DNA of 43,077 nucleotides, taken from an uncultured Gemella sp. (GTDB lineage: Bacteria > Bacillota > Bacilli > Staphylococcales > Gemellaceae). Location: positions 1 to 43,077 of the forward strand of contig USNF01000008.1 of the NCBI GenBank assembly GCA_900555985.1, given 5' to 3'. How positions within the stretch are numbered: the first letter of the stretch is position 1; the number at the start of each line of letters is the position of its first letter. The notes below the pieces were generated by a model that was not told the origin of the DNA, searched no databases, and saw nothing but the letters and a program-made list of their open reading frames with translations. Below are positions 15,845 to 23,425 of this stretch, in pieces. The translations under genes and the position numbers were made by a program.

Positions 15845-16358
15845 CTTCCTCAATCCTCTTTATTATTTTGTTTATAAATTCTAATTTATTAAGTGAATAC
15901 TCTTTATAAGAACTCTCACAATAATCATTTTTAAATTTATTATATTCTTCTATTAAATTTTCATTATTAAATACTTCATTAAATCGAAGAAAATCTTGAT
16001 GAATATCTGTCCCTCTTTGAACAATATACAATACCACATCATAACTCATTGAAAAATAGTCCGTTAATCTTGCATACTTAATTATACCTTTAGTTCCATT
16101 ATGAGCAATTCTATGATAATTAATATTGTTAAGCCTTTTTTCATCAAACGTTGTTATTTCATGTAAATTTTCTACAACGACAAGAATATCTAATATTTTT
16201 TCTCCATATAAACCTTCTTTACTTGTAGCACCTATATGGATAAATTCACATTTAGGCATTTTAGGTATTTCTTGTATTTTCTTAATCTCATTATTAAAAG
16301 TATTAACATATTCATTTATATTAATAATTTTTTCAATTTTAATTGTTCTCTTATTCAT
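15837..16358 (-). CDS. GrpB-family (UPF0157) nucleotidyltransferase-like protein
   Basis: The 173-aa product resembles the GrpB family, a nucleotidyltransferase-superfamily group of unknown cellular role. Visible markers: FIHIGATSKEGLYGEKILDILVVVE (about 44-68), matching the family pattern HIGSTSVPGLxAKPIIDI, and later YDVVLYIVQRGTDIHQDFLRFNEVF. The usual Ser and Pro-Gly positions are partly changed, so it is divergent. It overlaps murB by 8 bases, giving likely co-translation, though a functional tie to cell-wall synthesis is not evident. Confidence 0.75.
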   Translation of the reverse strand: MNKRTIKIEKIININEYVNTFNNEIKKIQEIPKMPKCEFIHIGATSKEGLYGEKILDILVVVENLHEITTFDEKRLNNINYHRIAHNGTKGIIKYARLTDYFSMSYDVVLYIVQRGTDIHQDFLRFNEVFNNENLIEEYNKFKNDYCESSYKEYSLNKLEFINKIIKRIEEDV

Positions 16359-16441
16359 TTAAAAAATCCAATCATTAAATTAAATATCTTTTATATTATA
16401 GACGTTATTCGTTGGAAAGTAAAGTATTTATAGTATTCTAT

Positions 16442-17008
16442 CTATTTACAACATTCTTTATAACAAAAACAATCTATAATATGGTCATTTACCATACCAA
16501 TTGCTTGCATAAAGCTATAAATAATCGTACTGCCTACAAAGGTAAATCCTCTTTTTTTCATATCTTTGCTTATAGTATCAGATAACTCAGTTTTACTTGG
16601 TACATCAGAAGAATTTTTATGATTTGAAATTATTATTTTATAATTTGTAAAATTCCATATATACTTATCAAATGAACCAAACTCTTCTTGAATTTTTATA
16701 AATGCTCTAGCATTTTTTCTAACACCATATATTTTTAATTTATTTCTTATTATTCCTTCATCATTACGTAGAGATTCTAAATATTCATCGCTATAATTAG
16801 CACAAATATTATAATCAAAGTTATCAAAAGCTTTTTTAAAATTATCTCTTTTCTTTAGTATCAGTGACCAGCTCAATCCTGCTTGCATTCCTTCTAGAAT
16901 TAGATATTCAAATAATTTTTGTTCATCATGAGTTTTTCTTCCCCATTCTGTATCATGGTATATAATATCTAATTCACCTTTCGCCCATGAACATCTTACC
17001 TTATTCAT
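16442..17008 (-). CDS. tag: DNA-3-methyladenine glycosylase I
   Basis: Tag removes 3-methyladenine from alkylated DNA. I start at the ATG at 17008 (188 aa, MNKVRCSWAKGELDIIYHDTEWG) because GGAGG lies six bases upstream; a start seven codons earlier has no such site. Motifs: CSW with HDTEWG, and the end VNDHIIDCFCYKECCK, which supplies the His and Cys zinc-snap ligands together with the N-terminal Cys. The middle LILEGMQAGLSWSLILKKRDNFKKAFDNFD is typical. The gene overlaps the mfd stop by 8 bases, so the two repair genes are coupled. Confidence 0.93.
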   Translation of the reverse strand: MNKVRCSWAKGELDIIYHDTEWGRKTHDEQKLFEYLILEGMQAGLSWSLILKKRDNFKKAFDNFDYNICANYSDEYLESLRNDEGIIRNKLKIYGVRKNARAFIKIQEEFGSFDKYIWNFTNYKIIISNHKNSSDVPSKTELSDTISKDMKKRGFTFVGSTIIYSFMQAIGMVNDHIIDCFCYKECCK

Positions 17009-20000
17009 CAACTTCCTCCATATTTTCATTTACAATAGCAATCATATCACGTATTCTTCTAATACTATATTTTTCTTTTTTGTCAATTTCTAAGTAAAAT
17101 CCATCTTTTGCAACTATTCTAACATCTTTATGAGGTGTTAATGCAGCAAATAGTTCTTTTCCTTTTAATCTAGAAAGGATATTTTTGTCAAAACTAACTA
17201 CTACCTTATTAGCTAGCTCTTTAACACTTTCTACCGAAGTATTTTTAGCCATAACTTTTAAGTAACAAATATCTACTAAATTATTAACCTCTTGACCAAA
17301 ATCAGAAAATCTATCAATTAAATCTTCCACAATAATATCTATTTCTTCATCTGTTGTAGCATTGTTAAATCTCTTATAGAAATCAATCTTATCTGCATCA
17401 CTACTAATATAATCTTTTGGAATAAATGCATCTACATTTAATTTAATTTCTAATGTTTCTTCTTCTACTTCAAACACATCTTTACTTAGTTTTGGAGCTA
17501 CCTCTTTTATAATATTTTCGTAGTATGATATATCTTGAGTTTTGTCTTTTTCTAGTATAGGTTCTAACACACCTTTTTTAGCTTGAATTTCTTGTTCTAA
17601 CATTTGTGAGTATAAAGTATATCCAACAGAATCTATAAAACCATGCTGTCTTCCACCTAGTACATCACCTGCACCACGAATTGATAAATCTTGCATTGCA
17701 ATTTTAAATCCACTACCAAGCGTAGTAAAGTTTTTTATCGCAGATAATCTTTTTTCCGAGTTTTCCGTTAGTGATTTAAATGGTTTATACATTAAGTACG
17801 CATAGGCTTCACGACTACTACGCCCTACTCGACCTCTTAGTTGATAAAGCTGGCTAAGACCAAATTTATCCGCATCCTCAACAATAAGTGTATTAACATT
17901 AGATATATCTATTCCTGTTTCTATAATTGTCGTTGTAATCAACATATCATATTTTCTATCAATTACATCAGTCATAATATTTTCTAGCTCACGTTGTGTC
18001 ATTCTTCCATGAGCATAAGCAATATTTACATCTGGTAAAAGTTTTTTTAGTTCTAGATACTTTTCATCTATACTTTCTACCTTATTGTATACATAAAATA
18101 CTTGACCCCCACGAGCTACTTCATTCATAACCGCTTCTTTAATTACCATATTATTTTGTGATGTTACAAATGTTTGAATAGGTTGGCGCTCTTTAGGGGG
18201 AGTTTCTATAACCGACAGATCTCTAATCCCGATTAGGCTCATATGTAATGTTCTTGGAATAGGTGTTGCACTTAAAGTTAGTACATCTACTGTATTTTTT
18301 AGATGTTTAATTTTTTCTTTATGTTTAACACCAAAACGTTGTTCTTCATCAATAATTAATAAACCTAAATCATTGTAGACAAACTTATCATTAAGAAGTT
18401 TATGTGTCCCAATCATTATATCAATTTTACCTTCTTTTAGTCGTTTACATATATTGGTAATATCCTTAGCTGTATTAAACCTACTAACTACCTCTATATT
18501 AATTGGAAAATTTTCAAAACGACTAACAAAATTATCATAATGTTGCTCAGCTAGAAGAGTAGTTGGTACTAGTACTGCTACTTGCTTACCATCCATAACA
18601 GCCTTAAAAGCAACACGCATGGCTACTTCTGTTTTACCAAAACCTACATCTCCACATAATAAACGATCCATAGGACGTTCTTTTTCCATATCTCGTTTAA
18701 TTTCTTCTGTAGCCTTTAATTGATCATCTGTTGGTACAAATGGAAAATCCGCTTCAAATTCATACTGCATACTTCCATCTTGGCTGTATGCATATCCTGA
18801 ACTAAGTTCCCTTTTTATATATAACTTAATTAAATCTTCCGAAATATCTTCAATTTCTCGGCGAACTTTATTTTTAACCTGTTGCCATTTTTTGGTACCT
18901 AATTTATTTAAAGTCGGTTTTCTGTTATCTGTAGAAGCTGTATATTTTTGAATATAGTTCATATTATTTATATCAACATAAATAATATCCCCACCATCAT
19001 AGACTATTTTTAAAAAGTCTTTATATACTCCTCCTACTTCTACATTTTCTATTCCTTCATATAAACCAATACCGTGGCTTACATGAACTATATAGTCACC
19101 TATATTTAATTCTTGGTAATTTCTTATTTTTTCAGAGTTTGTATATTTAAAATTCAAACGACGTTTTTTTCGTTCTTCTTTTGTAAATAGTTCTCTAGGT
19201 GTTAATAAGAATAATTTATTTTTTTTATCTTCAAAACCTTTTAATCGGAATTTGTTGATATCAATAAATATTTTCCCCTCTTTAATACCATAGTAAATAT
19301 CATCATAGAAGTAGTTATCAAATAATACTTTCTCTACATAATCTTTTTGTTTTTGAGTATTTAGAGAAATAATCACTTTATAATTTTCTTCTAACTTTTC
19401 TCTTATTTCTTTAGCTAAAAATTCTTCACTAGAGTAATACGCTAAATCTCTAATATCTAAATTATAGTTTTTTTCAATTATCTTCTCATTTAATTTTAAC
19501 GTTGATAAATAATACTTAACTGTATTTAAATTTTGAAGTTTTTCAAATGCATGACTATCGATTACTTCTTGGAATATATAATTCCTATTTATTTCTTGTA
19601 GATTTGTTAAAAAATATTCTCGAAGACTTTCTATTTTCTCTTGTATTTTATGATAATTATCAAAGAAAATAATAGTATCCTTATCTAAATAATCAATAAT
19701 ACTGTATGGCGTTTTGTATATTAAGTTAGAAAAACTTTCTAAATTACTAAAATCACCTGTAGCATGGTATAATTCTATCTTTTCTTTTAAATACTGATTA
19801 ATATCTTGATAATTTTCTAATTCTTTAAGTTTATTATCATTAAGTTTTTTTAATATTTTCTCTACAACTATATCTTTTTCTTCATTAGTTAAAAAGAAAT
19901 CACTCGTAGGATATATTTCTATTTTATCAATCTTTTTCAATGATTTTTGTGTACTCTCATCAAATAGTCTTATACTATCTAGCTCATCATCAAAAAAATC

Positions 20001-20552
20001 TAACCTTACCGGTTTTTCGCTCAACGGACTAAAAATATCAACAATACTTCCGCGCTTAGAAAACTCTCCTACTACATCAACACTTTCAACCTTTTTATAA
20101 CCCATATTTACAAGTTTCTTTTGTAAATCATTAAAGTTAATTTCTGTATCTAAATTAATCTCAAAACTATTATCTTTAAAATCTTTAGGATTTTTTACAG
20201 TTCTATAAATAGCCTCTATAGGAATAATTATAATACTAGGTGTTTTAGATACGATATTCTCCAAAACCTTAATTGAATTCTGCATTAAATCATTACTTTT
20301 TGTAGTATATCTTTTTAATATATCTATTTCTGGATATATATATGTCTCTTCTTCAAATTCGCATATAATAGAAAATAATTCTTCTGCTTCTGCCTTGTTT
20401 TGCGTAAATACTGTTGTAATTTTATTATTTTTCTTAAATTCATTATAAATTTCTAAAGCACGTGTAGTAATGTTTTGTCCAAAAACTCCGATATTTTTGG
20501 TTTTTTTATCAAAATTTAAATCTACTATATTTAATAGAGTTTCTTTTAACAT
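17001..20552 (-). CDS. mfd: Transcription-repair coupling factor
   Basis: Mfd removes RNA polymerase stalled at DNA lesions and recruits UvrA. I start at 20552 (1183 aa, MLKETLLN) because GAGGAGG precedes it. Domains in order: UvrB-like region (about 20-330), RNA polymerase interaction domain around GDYIVHVSHGIGLYEG (about 490-505), SF2 helicase with GDVGFGKTEVAMR Walker A and DEEQRFG motif II, the TATPIPRT motif, QLRGRVGRS motif VI, and a C-terminal TRCF domain (about 1010-1110). It lies downstream of pth, as in Bacillus and Staphylococcus. Confidence 0.96.
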   Translation of the reverse strand: MLKETLLNIVDLNFDKKTKNIGVFGQNITTRALEIYNEFKKNNKITTVFTQNKAEAEELFSIICEFEEETYIYPEIDILKRYTTKSNDLMQNSIKVLENIVSKTPSIIIIPIEAIYRTVKNPKDFKDNSFEINLDTEINFNDLQKKLVNMGYKKVESVDVVGEFSKRGSIVDIFSPLSEKPVRLDFFDDELDSIRLFDESTQKSLKKIDKIEIYPTSDFFLTNEEKDIVVEKILKKLNDNKLKELENYQDINQYLKEKIELYHATGDFSNLESFSNLIYKTPYSIIDYLDKDTIIFFDNYHKIQEKIESLREYFLTNLQEINRNYIFQEVIDSHAFEKLQNLNTVKYYLSTLKLNEKIIEKNYNLDIRDLAYYSSEEFLAKEIREKLEENYKVIISLNTQKQKDYVEKVLFDNYFYDDIYYGIKEGKIFIDINKFRLKGFEDKKNKLFLLTPRELFTKEERKKRRLNFKYTNSEKIRNYQELNIGDYIVHVSHGIGLYEGIENVEVGGVYKDFLKIVYDGGDIIYVDINNMNYIQKYTASTDNRKPTLNKLGTKKWQQVKNKVRREIEDISEDLIKLYIKRELSSGYAYSQDGSMQYEFEADFPFVPTDDQLKATEEIKRDMEKERPMDRLLCGDVGFGKTEVAMRVAFKAVMDGKQVAVLVPTTLLAEQHYDNFVSRFENFPINIEVVSRFNTAKDITNICKRLKEGKIDIMIGTHKLLNDKFVYNDLGLLIIDEEQRFGVKHKEKIKHLKNTVDVLTLSATPIPRTLHMSLIGIRDLSVIETPPKERQPIQTFVTSQNNMVIKEAVMNEVARGGQVFYVYNKVESIDEKYLELKKLLPDVNIAYAHGRMTQRELENIMTDVIDRKYDMLITTTIIETGIDISNVNTLIVEDADKFGLSQLYQLRGRVGRSSREAYAYLMYKPFKSLTENSEKRLSAIKNFTTLGSGFKIAMQDLSIRGAGDVLGGRQHGFIDSVGYTLYSQMLEQEIQAKKGVLEPILEKDKTQDISYYENIIKEVAPKLSKDVFEVEEETLEIKLNVDAFIPKDYISSDADKIDFYKRFNNATTDEEIDIIVEDLIDRFSDFGQEVNNLVDICYLKVMAKNTSVESVKELANKVVVSFDKNILSRLKGKELFAALTPHKDVRIVAKDGFYLEIDKKEKYSIRRIRDMIAIVNENMEEVDE

Positions 20553-20633
20553 GATACCTCCTCTTTTCAACGACAAATAGCAGGAATAAATCTCTACCTT
20601 AATGGTATTGATTTACTCACTGCATTATTTTTA

Positions 20634-21191
20634 TTAATTATATTTATTCATTAATTCTACGAAGTTCATTTTTGAAAAATCTTCAATACAGTTAATACTT
20701 TTTGAATATATTTTTTCAATTTCAACCATTTCATCTTTTGAAAAACGTCCAAGTACATAGTCAACTACTTTCATCGGTGGAGTTGGTCTATCTATACCAA
20801 TTTTCAAGCGATTAAACTTCTCTGTTCCAAGATGGCTAATAATACTCTTAATCCCATTATGACCTCCACTACTTCCTTTTGCTTTTAACTTGAAGTTTGC
20901 AGTTTTTGTGTCTAAATCATCATATATTACTAAAATATCATCAATATCTATTTCAAAATAATCGTAAAATTTTCTTAGTGCTTCACCAGATAGATTCATA
21001 TATGTAGTTGGTTTTACTAACAAATATTTTTCTCCATTATGATGAGTCATAGCATATTCAGCATTAAATTTATTTTTATCAAAACTTACACCCCATGACT
21101 TTGCTAATTCATCAAGAATCATAAAGCCTATGTTATGTCTAGTATTTTCATATTGCTTTCCGGGATTACCTAATCCTACTATTAGTTTCAT
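20634..21191 (-). CDS. pth: Peptidyl-tRNA hydrolase
   Basis: Pth recycles tRNA by cleaving peptidyl-tRNA released from ribosomes. The 185-aa protein is of standard length. It begins MKLIVGLGNPGKQYENTRHNIGF, with the catalytic His in RHNIGF (about residue 19). It also has KPTTYMNLSGEA, DDLDTKTANFKLKAKGSSGGHNG and the basic-groove region EKFNRLKIGIDRP. It lies between prs and mfd. Confidence 0.96.
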   Translation of the reverse strand: MKLIVGLGNPGKQYENTRHNIGFMILDELAKSWGVSFDKNKFNAEYAMTHHNGEKYLLVKPTTYMNLSGEALRKFYDYFEIDIDDILVIYDDLDTKTANFKLKAKGSSGGHNGIKSIISHLGTEKFNRLKIGIDRPTPPMKVVDYVLGRFSKDEMVEIEKIYSKSINCIEDFSKMNFVELMNKYN

Positions 21192-21226
21192 TTAATTCCT
21201 CTTTTCCTTTACTATCGAATATAAAC

Positions 21227-21252
21227 AGAAGGCAACGACTTCGCTGCCTTCT
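21227..21252 (-). terminator. Hairpin between prs and pth
   Basis: A 12-bp stem on the minus strand (one G-U pair, 2-base loop): AGAAGGCAGCGA with TCGTTGCCTTCT, followed by GTTTATATT. The U tract is imperfect. It may be a leaky terminator that lowers pth-mfd expression relative to prs, or an RNA-processing site. Confidence 0.6.
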
Positions 21253-21276
21253 TATATAATATATTAATTTTAAGTA

Positions 21277-22227
21277 TTACTCAAATAGAACACTTACTGG
21301 TTCATTGTGGTGAATTCTGTAGATAGCTTTTGCTATTAAATCACCTACACATAATGGAACCATTTTATCTAATTTTTTCTCCTCAGGGATATGAATAGTA
21401 TTAGCATAAACTAATTCTTTAATTGGAGATTCTTCAATTCTTTCTAATGCTTGTCCACTTAATACAGCATGTGAACAACTAGCGTAAACTTCTTTTGCTC
21501 CTCTTTCTTTAAGAGCTTTTGCTCCAAGAGTTATTGTCCCTGCTGTATCGATTATATCGTCGATAAGAATACAAGTTTTACCTTCAATGTTACCAACAAT
21601 GTTCATTACTTCAGCTACATTTGGTTTTGGTCTTCTCTTATCGATAATAGCAATTGGCGTATTTAACGCATCTGCTAATTTTCTTGCACGTGTAACACCA
21701 CCATGGTCTGGCGAAACAACTACTACATCTTCCATATCAGGAATTTTGTTTTTGAAGTAATTTGCAATAATAGGTGCTGCCATTAAATGATCTACTGGTA
21801 TATCAAAGAATCCTTGAATTTGAAGTGCGTGAAGATCAAGAGCAATTATTCTATCTGCACCAGCAACTTGTAATAAATTAGCAATTAATTTTGCTGTGAT
21901 TGGCTCACGGCTTCTTGCTTTTCTATCTTGGCGAGCATATCCATAGTAAGGGATAACTACGTTAATTGTATCTACAGATGCACGTCTTAATGCATCAATC
22001 ATAATTAATAAAGTCATTAAATTATCATTAACTGGATCACTAGTTGATTGAATTATGAAAACTTCGCATCCTCGAACACTTTCCTCTATATTAATAGAAA
22101 CTTCGCCATCACTAAACTTTTTAACACTACATTTGCTAAGTTCTACACCTAATGATTTTGCTACTTCTTTAGCTAACGGGATATTAGCATTTAATGAAAA
22201 CAGCTTTAATGGTTTATCTACAAGCAT
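21277..22227 (-). CDS. prs: Ribose-phosphate pyrophosphokinase
   Basis: Prs makes PRPP from ribose 5-phosphate and ATP for purine, pyrimidine, NAD, His and Trp synthesis. The 316-aa protein has FSDGEVSINIEESVRG, IPYYGYARQDRKARSREPITAK (flexible ATP-binding loop), DLHALQIQGFFDIPVDHL with the metal-binding Asp-His, and VVSPDHGGVTRAR. The PRPP-binding loop is CILIDDIIDTAGT (about 215-227). Its AT-poor codon use relative to neighbours suggests high expression. An extended -10 promoter lies at 22285-22293. Confidence 0.97.
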   Translation of the reverse strand: MLVDKPLKLFSLNANIPLAKEVAKSLGVELSKCSVKKFSDGEVSINIEESVRGCEVFIIQSTSDPVNDNLMTLLIMIDALRRASVDTINVVIPYYGYARQDRKARSREPITAKLIANLLQVAGADRIIALDLHALQIQGFFDIPVDHLMAAPIIANYFKNKIPDMEDVVVVSPDHGGVTRARKLADALNTPIAIIDKRRPKPNVAEVMNIVGNIEGKTCILIDDIIDTAGTITLGAKALKERGAKEVYASCSHAVLSGQALERIEESPIKELVYANTIHIPEEKKLDKMVPLCVGDLIAKAIYRIHHNEPVSVLFE

Positions 22228-22284
22228 ATTAAATTTTCTCCTTAAAATTTGGTTCGATAGTAATACATGTGTATTCCGTTAATT

Positions 22285-22293
22285 ATTATAGCA
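22285..22293 (-). promoter_or_regulatory. Extended -10 promoter of prs
   Basis: The minus strand reads TGC-TATAAT (22293-22285), an extended -10 element, with only a weak -35. Transcription would start near 22278, leaving a leader of about 50 bases. Confidence 0.5.
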
Positions 22294-22693
22294 TAAAACG
22301 TTGTAAATATCTACTATGTACACTAAAGTGTCAATAAATATATAAAAAATTTTTTTTTATTTTTAAAATGGAATTAGTATAATTATTTTATACTATTATT
22401 TAACTTATTTTAGTGAAAATTGAATTTATCAAAATACTTATAGTTAATCACTTATGACTAAAAAATATAATCTAATTTATATACCTATTTCTTAATTATA
22501 TGTTAATACTTTAGTATCTTATTCTAAAAAAAAGATACGATAATTTTTTTCTAAAATATAGAAAAATTAATTTTGTTTTCTTTAATACATTCTTTTCTTT
22601 TACTCAAATGCTTTAACCAAATCATTCTATTTAAATATTATATTATTGACTAATAAAATTTTCCTTCTTCTTTTATATTTCTTTTAAATATAG

Positions 22694-22699
22694 TATAAT
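22694..22699 (+). promoter_or_regulatory. Probable -10 box of luxS
   Basis: A perfect TATAAT lies 41 bases before the luxS ATG. The hexamer 17 bases upstream (TTTTAT) is a poor -35. The start site would be near 22706, and a GAGG site lies eight bases before the ATG. Confidence 0.4.
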
Positions 22700-22740
22700 A
22701 TGGATAAATAATTTTTAATATATAGAATTGAGGTATATCA

Positions 22741-23211
22741 ATGACTGAGAAAAAAATGAATGTAGAAAGTTTTAATTTAGATCATACAAAAGTTGTTGCA
22801 CCATATATTAGATTAGTTGGTGTTTATTCAGGAGAGAATGGAGATAAAATTTATAAATATGATATTAGATTTTGTCAACCAAATAAAGAACACTTAGAGA
22901 TGCCTAGCCTTCACTCACTAGAGCATCTAATTGCTGAACTGATTAGAAATCACCTTGATAATGTTCTTGACTTTGGTCCAATGGGATGTCAAACAGGATT
23001 TTATTTATCAGTAATTAATAATGATAGCTATGAAAGTGTTGAAGAAGCTCTTGCTAAAACTTTAGAAGATGTCCTAGTGGCTACAGAAGTTCCCGCTTGT
23101 AATGAGGTTCAATGTGGATGGGCAGCTTCACACTCATTAGAAGGAGCACAAAAAGAAGCTAAGAAATTCCTTGATAAACGTAATGAATGGAAAAATGTTT
23201 TTAGTAAATAA
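22741..23211 (+). CDS. luxS: S-ribosylhomocysteine lyase
   Basis: LuxS cleaves S-ribosylhomocysteine to homocysteine and DPD, the precursor of autoinducer-2, in the activated methyl cycle. The 156-aa protein has the metal motif HSLEH (about 59-63) and the catalytic Cys in GPMGCQTGFYL (about 85). The third ligand and following helix are in VQCGWAASHSLEGAQKEAKKFLDKR. It is a single-gene unit on the plus strand, closed by a 22-bp-stem terminator, so expression is likely independent of neighbours. Confidence 0.96.
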   Translation: MTEKKMNVESFNLDHTKVVAPYIRLVGVYSGENGDKIYKYDIRFCQPNKEHLEMPSLHSLEHLIAELIRNHLDNVLDFGPMGCQTGFYLSVINNDSYESVEEALAKTLEDVLVATEVPACNEVQCGWAASHSLEGAQKEAKKFLDKRNEWKNVFSK

Positions 23212-23260
23212 ATATTAAAATAACACCTAGTTAATTAAAACTAGGTGTTATTTTAATATT
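23211..23260 (+). terminator. Terminator of luxS
   Basis: A perfect 22-bp inverted repeat (23211-23232 and 23239-23260, core TAACACCTAGTT) with a 6-base loop, ending in an AT-rich arm. It begins at the last base of the luxS stop codon. Confidence 0.85.
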
Positions 23261-23349
23261 TATAAACTTCTCCTTATTTTTAGAGGTTATATTTTCATAT
23301 TTACACATATTATTTCTTTTTTGAAAATAGAAATTCTAAAATTTCTTAA

Positions 23350-23377
23350 TGTAAGGGAAAACCTTAGTTCCTTTACA
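23350..23377 (-). terminator. Candidate hairpin downstream of the lipase gene
   Basis: TGTAAGGGAA (23350-23359) and TTCCTTTACA (23368-23377) form a 10-bp stem with one imperfect pair, about 50 bases after the stop at 23426. There is no good T run, so it is only a possible terminator. Confidence 0.35.
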
Positions 23378-23425
23378 ATACGACCTCTTCAATAGTTATA
23401 TTTCCTTCATAAAACTTACTATATC

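Larger units (their letters stand above)
22228..22740. other. Intergenic region between divergent prs and luxS
   Basis: About 510 bases of very AT-rich DNA. It contains the prs promoter (22285-22293), a small palindrome ACACTAAAGTGT (22320-22331), and the luxS -10 box (22694-22699). I see no ORF, tRNA or clear riboswitch. Confidence 0.6.

Noticed and set aside
20588..20614. Weak hairpin between pth and mfd
   Set aside because: Only 4-5 bp stems broken by a bulge, and no T tract; not convincing as a terminator.
22320..22331. Palindrome ACACTAAAGTGT upstream of prs as a purine or PRPP operator
   Set aside because: The arms are five bases long and occur once; chance is likely in such AT-rich DNA.
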